Positions 1 to 10,901 of a DNA stretch of 64,000 bases are shown piece after piece. Numbering within the stretch: the first letter of the stretch is position 1; every line of letters begins with the position of its first letter. The position numbers and the translations under genes were made by a program. The notes below the pieces were generated by a model, which was given only the letters and a program-made list of their open reading frames with translations, made no database searches and had not been told where the DNA came from. The stretch comes from Lingula anatina (Eukaryota; Brachiopoda; Lingulata; Lingulida; Lingulidae), in the NCBI RefSeq assembly GCF_001039355.2, contig NW_019775519.1, forward strand, positions 265,596-329,595. The letters are read 5' to 3'.

Positions 1-106
1 ATTGGAACTCCAAAACTGTGTAACAGGGTATATATATTTTTTAAAATCTTCCATTTTTTGTTTCAATCATAATCCTTATTAGTAAAGAAATAAAGTTGCA
101 ACTTAC

Positions 107-1663
107 TCTTGGGGGTTGTACAAAGTGTGGGATACTTTTTCAATACACTCAATGTTCTTTTCTCTACAGAGTTTTTTCACAGCAATATCCCGTTTTTGCC
201 AAGGAGGCTCTGGATCTTGCTCAAATGTCAACTTTGTCACTCCCCATTCCTATAAATGAGCATCAAAGATAAAAATCAATAAAAGTTGTCAGGTGCCAAA
301 AATCAAGAAAGCTACAAAAAAAGAAAAAAAAACGAAGAATTAAATAAAATAATAATAACAAGTGAAATTACAGATGAAAACCCATTTACTTCATAATTTA
401 AAATCTATCAGGTACAAATAGCAAGAAAGTAAAGATAATGTTCAGTCATGCCAAACTCAATATGTTAAGTCATATCATGATAAAACATAAAAAAAAAAAA
501 ATTACAAAATGCTGTTAAAAGTTGGAGATTAAGCATTATTTTTCATTATTCATTATTTTTCTTCAAATTAAATGGTGAAAATCACTTGTGAAAAGATTTT
601 TGAGGCATTATTGAAAATGCCAAGCTGACAACATGCTGACGACATGCTTATAATCATCATAACCTTAGCATGGTTTGAAGTGATAACATCATAAAAGTAC
701 TATTGGTCTGTAATGACTCAATCTTTTCAATGGGCAAAAAATTATCAAGCTTTCAGATATATAATTTTATAATCACAACAAGTTATGTTTCTATATAGCA
801 TTTTTGGTGCTTCTACTGCATAGAGTAAAACTATAGAATAGCCTGCTTTTTAAATTTTGTTGCTACCACTTAACAGGAATGTCCAAATTTAAAGAAATTA
901 TGACTTTAAAATATAGTATCTGTAAAATTCACATTTCCCCTCATTGAAAAGTAAGTAATTGAATAGTAAGTAATTACCATATCCCAGAACTTTTAATGCT
1001 CTATACCTACATCAAACAGTTTCTGTAAAATCTCTACAGGATCGCCTTGAAATGTATACAGCCTTCCTCCAAGTTCTTTTAGCTGGTTGTCCAAGTCTTC
1101 TAGGCACTCTAGCAAAAAGCGCCATCTATTATACCCAGCAGTGTCTGTGCCTGAAAGCAGTACATGTATATGCACCCACTAGTAATCTTAAGGAAACAAT
1201 TTAGTAGCATTCTATATAGGAATTTACTTTATAAAATGGTAAAGCCAAGCTGTTTATAACACACAACCTTTTCTCATTGATGTCTGCAACAAGTCTTTGT
1301 TTTCACACATTTTATTTTTATGTTTATTCCAATGAAATAATAAAACTGACAAGCAATGAATGATACAAAATTTCGACAAAATGTAAGAAAAATCATACAA
1401 AAGGAAAGAAAGATTCACTGTTCATGCCAAATCTTCCATGAATGGGCAGGTGGGGTACAAATAAAAAGCACTGAATTTGTTTGGTGTTGTGAAAATAAAA
1501 AATATTGTAAGGCCTTACCTGCCACAGAACCATCAAATATGAAAATCAAGTAACACTCCTTTACATCCTTTAGGGCTTCTTGCAAGGAGGCATTGTCATG
1601 AAATCTCAGCCCATGTCTAAACCAGTGGATAGAAACGCCTTCTTTTTTATCCTGCTTTCCCAT
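107..1663 (-). CDS. cry1: type I (Drosophila-like) cryptochrome, 5' part
   Basis: Three coding exons can be placed: 1519-1663 (start ATG at 1661-1663), 1011-1150 and 107-249. Together they give about 142 residues; the rest lies left of the window. The N-terminus has the photolyase/cryptochrome signature WFRHGLRFHDN followed by FIFDG, then GYNRWRFLLECLEDLD, and exon 3 reads FEQDPEP..W.KRD and EKVSHTLYNPQ. The FIFDG, EQD.EP and EKVSHTL..PQ wording is closer to insect-type light-sensing CRY as I remember it than to vertebrate-type repressor CRY. The family binds FAD in a C-terminal domain not present here; this part is the alpha/beta photolyase-homology domain. Exon 2 joins in frame only through the donor GAT|GTAGGT, giving LFD-EWGVTKL. 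Known role of the family: blue-light input to the circadian clock. An animal 6-4 photolyase is the main alternative. Cryptochrome/photolyase membership is near certain; the subtype is likely. Confidence 0.85.
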
Positions 1664-2564
1664 GTTGTTCTAAAATAATAATAATAATAATCAATTTCAC
1701 AATAGCCATGGGTTACACTTTACTGAGTACATAGCAGTGCAATTTTTCATACTGTCCAATTTGATTAGTTATGACATTTGCAATCAAAAATGTCCTAATC
1801 AAATGCTTGTTTTCGCCGATATCCCGCAGGCTAGAATGTTTTTATCTATTAGAACTAACACTATAGGTGCGTGTGCAAGATGTGACCAGAACAACAATAA
1901 CTTACATGTACATGTACTTACATCCTTAAACAGTTTAAGGGAATTTGATCAAACTCAGCTGTCTACCCAGTTTGCGCATTTACCCATCGCCTTGGTATAT
2001 ACGTACAAACGACTAACTCAGATTTGGCTCAATTGTACTTGTAAACACTGAACGACCTTCTGAGGAGTCTGTCGCTGTGTTTATTCAGCTTACTTAACCC
2101 TGACTCCTAATATAATATATTTAATAACGTGAAAGTTCGTTCACCGTTTTGGTTACGAGTGGAACATGACCTTGACTCTTTCAGCTCCCAGGACGTTCCT
2201 CTGCGACATATTAAGAGTTTTCTTTTTAGAACGAATCAAATGATACAAATATGATGCATTTTTGTGTAAATTTAGTTCCAGTCTTTTATTTGTTTGCTGA
2301 TGTTTGTTTGTAGGTGTGTGTTTTGTACATGTGTTGGTGCGTGTTGCTACCAGCGGCCACCTAGCGGTGTCTACTGCCCGCCATTTTTAAAGTGCCAAGT
2401 GACTGGTATGTGTTTTACTTCTCAGGTTCAAAATGTTAAAATGACGGTAGTAAAGCACTGAAGATGTTATCATTTCTTTCTTGCTACTTTATATAAACAT
2501 TATTAACTTAAAATTGCTATTCCATCTATTCCATCAGGTGTGTTTTAACTTTTAACCCGAGGAA
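1664..2564. promoter_or_regulatory. divergent intergenic region between cryptochrome and TRAF6-like gene
   Basis: About 900 bases separate the two head-to-head start codons, so both promoters and 5' untranslated regions must lie here. A possible splice acceptor (ccatcag|gtgtg) at about 2530-2540, just upstream of the TRAF start codon, suggests a 5' UTR intron. I see no convincing TATA box and cannot place either transcription start. No further coding sequence is seen. Confidence 0.5.
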
Positions 2565-5500
2565 ATGGAGATGTCTCGAAGCAGTACACCCAGGCGTCAA
2601 GGCCGAACAAGCAGCAGGACCAGTTGTAGCGGCAGCAACCAGGAGCCAAGCCAAGGCTATGATGAAACATTTGAACCAGACTTAGATAGGAAATATGTTT
2701 GTCCTGTTTGTCTGGCTGCCTTCAGAGATGCCATCCAAACGAAATGTGGACACAGATTTTGCAAGACCTGTTTGAAAGGTGTTGTAGGGTAAGAGAAGTA
2801 TAAGGTCGTTCGGTAATGAGTCCTAAAAATAAGTCTTGGCTGTAAACATTAAATAAAGAACCAACATTTTTACCTGGATCTACCCCTGCTACAGTAAGCA
2901 GTCTGCTACAGTTGATTTCTCAGGTAGCCTTCTGCTTGGCTCTTGACAAGTAAAATTTCTGCATTTATTCATACTTACCAGATATCTATATACATGATTT
3001 CTAGATACATGTATTTAACTTAAACAGGCCTGTAGCCATGGGGGGGGGGGGGGGGGGGGGGAAAAAACCCCCCTTTTGTCGGGAAAAGGTCTTTTTGGGG
3101 GAAATTTTTTTTGGGGAAAAAAAAATTTCAATTAAAAACCCTTAAAAGCCCAAATTTTTCAAAAAAAAACCCCCCTTTNNNNNNNNNNNNNNNNNNNNNN
3201 NNNNNNNNNNNNNNNNNNNNNNNNNNNNNNNNNNNNNNNNNNNNNNNNNNNNNNNNNNNNNNNNNNNNNNNNNNNNNNNNNNNNNNNNNNNNNNNNNNNN
3301 NNNNNNNNNNNNNNNNNNNNNNNNNNNNNNNNNNNNNNNNNNNNNNNNNNNNNNNNNNNNNNNNNNNNNNNNNNNNNNNNNNNNNNNNNNNNNNNNNNNN
3401 NNNNNNNNNNNNNNNNNNNNNNNNNNNNNNNNNNNNNNNNNNNNNNNNNNNNNNNNNNNNNNNNNNNNNNNNNNNNNNNNNNNNNNNNNNNNNNNNNNNN
3501 NNNNNNNNNNNNNNNNNNNNNNNNNNNNNNNNNNNNNNNNNNNNNNNNNNNNNNNNNNNNNTTCAGGCCCGTAGCCAGGGGGGGGGTCGAAAGAACCGCC
3601 CCTTTTGTCAGGAAAAGGTCCATTTTGGGTGAAATTTTATCTAGGTACACATAAGTTTCACTGTAAAAGCCTTAAAGGTCCAAATTTTCAGAAAAAGAAC
3701 CCCCCTTTTCAATTTGCTGGCCACAGGCCTGTTAAATGTCATAGTATGACTGCAATCAACACAATCTCTGCCTAATTAACAATGTGAAAATCAGTTGAAT
3801 ATTTAATGCTGACCAGTTAATTGATTTTCCGACAGGTGCACGTTATTTTCTGCACATTGAAACCGCCACCTGTTCTGTGACTTCTTGTGCAAATGAAAGG
3901 CTTTATCCCTTAGTAATCTTTTTATCAATTTCACCAAATGTTTTCTCTTGTTTTCAGGACGCGGAGATTTGCCAAGTGCCCAGTGGACAACACCTGGTTT
4001 GATGCAGTGACAGATGCAAGTTATTTAGCACCATTGAGCTCTTGCAGTGATTGCATTGTTGGCTAGTTTGATGAGATATCTTTTTCAAATTAAAACTTGA
4101 GTAACTCTCTACTTCTGCTCAGCTGTACAAAAGGGTGTTTCACAAATGATCATCTAGCAATAATCAATAATTGTGAATTTGTGGTTGTCTATGCTATATG
4201 TTACAACTTTTAGTCAAAATTAGTGTCAGGACAATTTGGTTTCAAAATTGAAACAGTAGGCCTATTAGATTCCTAGGTAAATGCACCTGATTTCACCAAG
4301 TTTTAACCTTGAGTGTTCTTGAACCAACAGGATGTCTAAATACCACTTTAGTCTTCTATATTTAATTTTTTTTACATTTTAGTGACCACCTTTTGTAGGT
4401 TTCAGATCTACTTATAAGATTTTTGATTTTTTTTGTTATGGTTAATTACAGGTTTTTGATGATAATGCTGTTAGGAGAGAGGTATTGTCTCTCCGTGTGA
4501 AATGTCATAATATGGACCATGGCTGCCAGTGGGCAGAGGAACTGAGAGACTTGCAGGTATAGATCAAAAAAAAAAAAAGAAAAAAGAAAAAAGAAAGAAA
4601 TAGTTTAAAAATCTGGAGTTTTGTTTACATCTTTTCAATCAATGTTATGAGGTCTTGTGTACAAAGGTTTATTAAAAATGGGTGTAATTTTAAAGTTATT
4701 ATTGATGGAATCTAAATGGAATAATTTTAAATCTTATTAAATCATTAAATCTTACACATATTATAGTATTAGATAAGCACATGTCCACTTCTTACTACTA
4801 TTTTGATAATAATCAGGGGCGGATTCAGAGATATTTTCTGACAGTCTTCCAAATTATCTTTGTTGATCCGTCCTCCATTTTTGACCGTCTTCCGACAGAA
4901 AAAATTATATACCCGTCAATGTAAACTTGAAAATCTGACCGTCTTCCGGAAGACCCAGAAGACGGCCTAAATCCGCCCCTGATAATGCTCACAGTGCATG
5001 TGCTATTGAAGCAGTACTCAGAATTTTGACATGTCGTTTGAATTTAAGCTAGCTGTCCAGCCTTAAGATAGGCTATCCTATGCTCAAACAGTGACGTATA
5101 GACAGTTTCCAGGAGGCATGAACATTATACGACAAAATTGAGGTCTTGACATTAAGGGTTGTGTGGTTGCATCTTTCAACCACTTCTTGCTCTCAGGCAA
5201 CCAAATCTTAACCAGCAGTTGTCCATCAATGCAACTGATTCATTTTGAACATTTTTTATTTATTGTATGTTTTAAAGTGTTTTTTTTTTAAATAAGTTTG
5301 GCACCTTTTTTATAAACGTGTACAGTAGTTGCTTGTGTTGATTAGAAGATAGTTATTATATATTTTTATATATTGAATTTTCTGTAATCTCTTTTTGTGA
5401 AAAAAAAAAAAAAAAAAAAACAGTGATTCAGCAGTCTGATTAATTTATGACATTAACAAAACCATTTATAGCCTATGAAGTCAGTGCAAATTCAAAAGGA

Positions 5501-5786
5501 TCTTTTTGGACACATCTTTGACAACAAATTACAATTGTTGAAACAATACAGGAAATCTCACTTGGATGCTCAAAGAGAGTCAAATGTTTGAAGACGAATT
5601 TTGGCGCATCAAATTACTTTGTTACTGAACTCTTTTGGAGACATCTTTAGACATAATCAGTTTCAATTACACCTAGGTAGCTCTAACAATTGAAAACACC
5701 TGCGAATTAAATTCCAATTTGTATGGGCATGTTTCCATGGAGAATGNAAACAGTGAAACCATTTCTTTGTATTTTTTTATTTTTGC

Positions 5787-5829
<43 letters not shown>

Positions 5830-6661
5830 TTTTAAATCTGGAATATCAGTTAGAAAATAAAAAAGTATTTCATTGCATGTTTGGTAAACAAGCTTGCAAT
5901 TACCTCCTTTTTTAAAAAAATCTGGTACAGAAACCAAACCACCAGGCCTGCATAGTTGTGTTCATTAGCAACCAGGGGAAAAAGTTAATGTGTACAAACA
6001 TTTGAATCACCTTTTTTCTGTTTATTGGGGACTCTTGTGTTTAATTTATTTTCTAGCAAAATGGAAATAATTAAGGGGGTATTGATCATATTGTAAACAC
6101 TTCCAAGTTTTATCAAAAATTTGTGAAGTGATGAAGGGAACGTATAGATTTTATTGCTTCATACCCCCTTTACACTGGACGGCGTCCTTTCTGCATCCTT
6201 TCTGCGACCATGAAATTTGGCATCGCTGTGGTTTTAATAAAGAGACACAAGCATTGATTTTGTATCAGAATGAATGCTCAATGATCGGCCAGTTGTCGGC
6301 CGTAAAGTTTTTAAAGTTTAATGGGGCCGTACTGCTGGACGCAGAAAGGAAGCCGTCCAGTGTAGAGAGGCCCTAAGATAGAAAGACATTAATGGTTGAT
6401 AAGGAAGGAGTGCTGTACTGTCTCCTTGTAAATTACTCCATATTTAGAAATACAGGCAGGGTGTTGAGAGACTGATATTTAATTTAATTTCTAGCCTTGC
6501 TGTGCAATTACGTCATGAAATAATCTTAAAAGTATTAATTGATTATTTATTTATTTATTTATTTATTTTTGCAGAGTGTAGCAAGGGTAGCTCATCCTGC
6601 TTTGGCTCTTTTCATGGAATAAAATGTTTACGGAAGGAGACCTATTTTTAAGTTGTTTTTA

Positions 6662-6716
<55 letters not shown>

Positions 6717-8197
6717 CAGGACCATCTGCAGAATTGTGACTATGTTTTGGTGGACTGTGAGCATAGGTGTGGATCTCAGTTTCCAAAATGTGACATAGCA
6801 AACCATTCTGAGAGCTGCCCAAAGAGACTGAAGCAGTGCCAGTACTGCAGTGAACATATAATACACACAGAGATGACGGTGAGTTATAAGTTTGAATTTT
6901 GTTACCTTGAAAGTTTATTTGTAATTTGTTTATTATGCATGTAATGAAAGTATTATGAAAATGCCTGCTGCCTCCAGACACTAAAATTGTTAGTTTTCTT
7001 TACAGATTTATTTCTAAGTGAATTTGAGTTTTCATTGTGTTAGAAATGAATCCTACCACAGTGTTAATTATATTTTCCTTGGTAATAATTATTTAACATT
7101 GTTTTAGAAATTGACCAACTTATTTGTGGCCAAGGTAGTATGTAAGATCTGCACATTATCAGAATGTTGGTTGGAATCATAAGCTCCCCTCACCCCCCCC
7201 CCTTTCCTAAAAATTAATTTTTTGTCAGAAGTCATTGTATCCAGACTAAGAATATTCAGAGCATTATTTCCTCTAAGGTGTTAATTTGACTTTTTATTGA
7301 AAAAGTTTTGAAAAAAACGGAGATGCAAGCCTATTGGCAGCTTTTTATACCTTAATTTTATACTTAATTTTGTATTTAATAAGCTACTTTTTTGCCTCTC
7401 CATCTCTGTCCAGGGGGTATCTTACATGTTTCCCTGGTGAAAACATTTACCTAATTATGGTCTGCAGTGATAATTATTTCTATAGAAGTAATGATTATAG
7501 ATGTTAAATTGCCTAATTAAGACAGCTGTAGTCTTGGACATTGTTATCACCACGGTGGTATATGATTATCCCCCTGAATTATCACCACAATCATGACAAT
7601 ATCTAATTTGTAGTAATAATTATCGCCTTGGCCAAGGGGTTTTTGTTTTTTTGTTCCATTTGATTTGGACAAATTTTGGTGAAATTTTTATAAACTGTCG
7701 GTTGGAAACCGAGTAACAAATTGTTAGATTTTGATGGTGATCCATTGATAAATTAATGGTTAATTAGTTAATAATTTGCCGCTCTGTCCAACATTATACA
7801 AAAGTTGTGATGATGCGAAAGATTTTGATGGAATTTTCAGAAATGGAGGAGATGAACAAAGTAACAAGCGATTAGATGCTTAAAATATTGGTGGTTATCC
7901 ATTTGTTAATCAATTAGTTAATTAATTAAGTCTGTTTGTCTGTTAGCAACATTATGCAAAAAAGGTATTGAGGGATTTTGATGAAATGAGCTAGATTTTG
8001 GTGATGATTAATTGCTCATTTATAAATTTATTCATTCATAATCTTAGTACATAATGATCATCTTGTGTGAAAAAGGACATAGTAAAGTTGAAATGTTTGA
8101 AAAGTATTTAACATAAAGTGTCTTTATTTCATTGTATAATCTTAAACATTTTGAGGGCTACTTAATTACTGAATAAACCAAATCACTTAAATGAAGC

Positions 8198-8246
<49 letters not shown>

Positions 8247-10901
8247 ACAACTCATAAATGTTTTTATCTTTTAAAATTGCTTATAAAATTAGTGCTCTCT
8301 CTAATAGAGTAGAATATTTGACATTCACTAAATATATTCATATCAGAATCAAGAATGTATAAAATACAATTGTTTTTCTTTAGATTTGTCTTTGATCTGG
8401 TTTAAAAAAAATTGTTTTCCAAAAAATGATCTGGTGGTTTGGCTAGAAGCAGATATCTCCTTGGGTGAGTCTCAGGTTAATGTAATGTACATGTTGATCT
8501 CAGTGGATAATGAAAAACTGCATGACAGTGACTTATGTCCTTTTCAGGAGATAAAATGAATGTAATTTTTTTTCTTATGCTGTTATTGAATTTCCAGAAG
8601 CATCAACTCCTTCACTGCATGCAATTCCCAGTGAACTGCACAGCTTGTGGAGAGACGGGAATATTAAGAATCAACATTGCTGACCATGTTGATGTTGTAT
8701 ATGGAGGTTGTCCCTACACTAAAGTGCCATGCAAGTTTCAAAGTGTTGGGTGTCATTATCAGGTGATGCCTAGAGCCCTTTTATTTCAACATGAAGAGTG
8801 CATTCCCAGAGATTTAGATTGATCCATCCAGATCGACATAACTCCCTGGGGGTTCACGTTAAATTGCAGTCAGCTGAGCGCTCACAGTAGTTAATTACCC
8901 CCTTACAGCTTTTAGTAGGCGGGACAGACACTTAAGCCGGCTAAGCTGACAGTTATCTGGTGAGACTCCTCACAGGGATAGATCGATCTAAAATCTGTGG
9001 GAATGGGGTCTAAGGCAGCTAGCTGTGATGTAGACAAAGTTTTTGTGAAACATACTACTGAACTGATGTGATTTTAAGTCTGGAAATGAAATCTTGCTGC
9101 AACTTTATAAAATTACTTTGAAGATGATTTGGCTGTGTAGGGATTCTGTAAACAAAATTCTCTTGTATTGAAAGATGAGCGCCCCACACTATCATGGAGA
9201 TTTTAGTTTTTAAAAGGCCTAAGTGTAAGATGCTGCTAAGATTCCAATCTTGTAATTAGAACACATTTTCAAAACATTTTGCATCGTTTGTCATTTTGTA
9301 CCAAAAGATAGAATTTTGAAATTTGGCAAGGTCGGAGAAATAAAGGAAATGAAGTTACATAAATAAGTATATATGTTGTTTTCTTGTATTATTTGTCACC
9401 AAATACATTATTTTACAAAAAAATTCCTCCATTTTAAATTGATCAATTATTTTTTATTTGCAAATTTCAATTTTTTGCCATAGGGTCCAAGAAAGAACAT
9501 CTCTGAGCACTATCAGGAGGCAGTGGACTCCCATCTGGCCTTACTGTCCACTTACCTGAATCTCCAAGAAACTAGACTGCAGTTGCAAGTAGAGGAGCTG
9601 GAGGACAGCAGAGAGGCATGCAGTAGACTGGCAGATCTGGCAAAACAGCAACACAGGTGAGAAATTGCCATCTGCTGTTTTATACAGTTATATGTTGTTT
9701 CTCAATGAATGCTTTTGCCATCTAATTAATTTGTAGTCATATTTAATATTTTTTTAATTAGTAATTTGACGTCTTTGTGTGAAAACCAACTGATCATGCA
9801 TGCATACACACGCACACATCCTTTATTCATACTTTTGTACAAAACTGAGCAATTGAAAATTTGCAGAGATAATAAAAATAATACATAGACTATCAGTTAC
9901 ACAAATTGATAAAATTTTCCAACCTTTTTAGTCCATTAAAGAAAAATTACTCATAAACAATTAAATTCATGGGAAGATGAAACAGTTTCTTTTCTCAAAA
10001 GAGAGGTTGAGGAATTTAGCCAAAGCTGTTATCACTGACTCACTTGAGTTGTTCATTATTGATGCAAATTTTGTTGGTGTTTATAATATTTAAAACTTAA
10101 GTTTCTACTTAGCGTTATTTGAGTTTTTGTAAGAGTACTGTTTTGCATACCTACAGCTTGATTAAGGTACGATTTAGTTCTTGACTATCAAGTTCTGCAG
10201 ATACATATAAAATGCTTTCTCTGTACATTTTTTAGACACTGACTATATATTATATTATTTTAATATATTGATGAGCAACACATAGCTGTAGTAAGACCAT
10301 TTTAATTTTGCAGTTTAAGTTCAATTTTAAATTTCATTTTATTTTTTTACCCTAATTACCTTTTTTTACTCACAGGTTGATAGAGGAGCAGCAATTAGTT
10401 GTTCGTTCACAGCTGGACCATGTCCAGTTCCTAGAGTCTACAACATTCAATGGCAAACTCCTGTGGAAGGTTCCTATTCCAGAGGACCACAGTCAGACCC
10501 TAGTCAGTCCTTCCTTCTATACAGCGTGCCCTGGTTATAAGTTCTCTGTGCAGCTGGAACTGGATGGATACCAAGATGTCGGTGAGATTTATACGTCAGT
10601 CTTTGTTATCCTGGAAGAGGGTTGTTATGACAACCAGCTAATTTTCCCTGTGGATGCCACTTGCCATATTACCATCTATAATCAACATAAGGAAAGCAGA
10701 GATCATGTGCACACCTCTATTAAGTGTAATAGTGTAACCCGGGCAAGTAGTCCAGGTGGAAGTAATGAAAACACGAAACGTGGTCGCTTGAGACTGATGA
10801 AGAAGGATGATTTGCTTAGTTCACAATTTCTTCTAGATAATGCCTTATCAGTGCTTATCAATGTTGACCTTGACTGCTGTCCTCATGCTTGCATTGCATA
10901 A
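2565..10901 (+). CDS. TRAF6: TRAF6-like RING/TRAF-type zinc finger/MATH E3 ligase and adaptor
   Basis: Seven coding exons join in frame to 469 residues: 2565-2788, 3958-4015, 4452-4556, 6720-6878, 8598-8762, 9484-9656, 10376-10901. A RING finger (about residues 45-87: CPVCLAAF..., CGHRFCKTCL, ...KCPVDN) is followed by TRAF-type zinc fingers (about 105-250), a short coiled coil (about 255-320) and a C-terminal MATH/TRAF-C domain (about 322-455). RING and linker read most like TRAF6. In the family this protein makes K63 ubiquitin chains and couples Toll/IL-1 or TNF-type receptors to NF-kB and MAPK signalling. The MATH domain is divergent in its second half, and the protein is somewhat shorter than vertebrate TRAF6. 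Exon 3 ends with a GC donor (gat|GCAAGT), required to keep frame. The start ATG opens a Ser/Arg/Thr-rich leader before the RING. The introns carry MITEs, homopolymers and an assembly gap. A different TRAF paralogue is possible but less likely. Confidence 0.85.
3021..3735. mobile_element. MITE-like element (CAGGCC(C/T)GTAGCC end) split by an assembly gap
   Basis: At 3562-3735, inside TRAF6-like intron 2, a short element begins caggcccgtagccagggg and ends ctggccacaggcctg, so its ends are inverted repeats. Left of the gap (3027-3178) is a smeared version of the same sequence with expanded homopolymers, followed by 383 Ns. The two flanks of the gap therefore appear to be the same element. No transposase is present. 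The short inverted ends suggest a non-autonomous DNA transposon; the superfamily is not established. Confidence 0.6.
3179..3561. other. assembly gap (383 N)
   Basis: Run of N inside intron 2 of the TRAF6-like gene. Its left flank is low-quality sequence (long poly-G, poly-A and poly-T smears). Apparent reading frames crossing it are meaningless. Confidence 0.98.
4814..4981 (+). mobile_element. CAGGGGCGGAT-ended MITE, copy 1
   Basis: A 168-bp element with perfect 11-base terminal inverted repeats (caggggcggat...atccgcccctg) in TRAF6-like intron 3. The interior contains repeated GTCTTCC/GGAAGAC motifs. It is flanked by the direct repeat ATAAT on both sides. A second, inverted copy sits at 58189-58360. 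It has no coding capacity. The CAGGGG terminus recalls hAT-type elements, but the flanking duplication is 5 bp rather than the usual 8. Confidence 0.8.
5747..5747. other. single-N contig join or ambiguous base
   Basis: An isolated N in TRAF6-like intron 4. Unlike the other single Ns in the window, I see no duplicated sequence on either side. A (TTTA)n microsatellite follows at about 5786-5832. Confidence 0.6.
6164..6373. mobile_element. MITE with about 30-bp inverted repeats (ACACTGGACGGC)
   Basis: In TRAF6-like intron 4, the left end (6164-6194) and right end (6341-6373) are near-perfect inverted complements, sharing ACACTGGACGGC and TCCTTTCTGC. The element is about 210 bp and carries no transposase. 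The right end, read inward, is GGGCCTCTCTACACTGG followed outside by TAA. This resembles PIF/Harbinger-type termini, but the target duplication is not clean. A short open frame inside it is not a gene. Confidence 0.7.
6665..6712. repeat. poly-T tract at splice acceptor of TRAF6-like exon 5
   Basis: About 48 T residues run directly into the acceptor acaacag|gac at 6720, acting as an exaggerated polypyrimidine tract. Its exact length is unreliable in an assembly. Confidence 0.85.
8203..8247. repeat. (GT)n microsatellite
   Basis: About 22 GT units in TRAF6-like intron 5, about 350 bases upstream of exon 6. It is likely length-polymorphic. Confidence 0.95.
8817..9010 (+). mobile_element. MITE family A, copy 1 (intron of TRAF6-like gene)
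   Basis: This stretch aligns along its whole length with the reverse complement of the 214-bp element at 37567-37780. Shared blocks include ccctgggggttcacg, gttaattaccc, gtagtaggcggga and gatagat..atctaaaatct. It begins about 55 bases downstream of the exon 6 donor and is followed by TAA. It has no coding capacity. The family shows a TTA target duplication at 37567, so a PIF/Harbinger-type origin is inferred. Confidence 0.75.

Noticed and set aside
3111-3650. Long open frames on both strands across the N gap
   Set aside because: They exist only because Ns do not produce stop codons; the flanks are transposon sequence.
4806-4989. Standard 8-bp hAT target duplication for the CAGGGG element
   Set aside because: The 8 bases on each side do not match; only 5 do, in both copies.
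6128-6376. 82-codon plus-strand frame
   Set aside because: It lies almost wholly within a MITE with long inverted repeats.
6624-6981. Frames rich in Phe or Lys on both strands around 6624-6981
   Set aside because: They translate a poly-T tract; only the part from 6720 to 6878 is a real TRAF exon.
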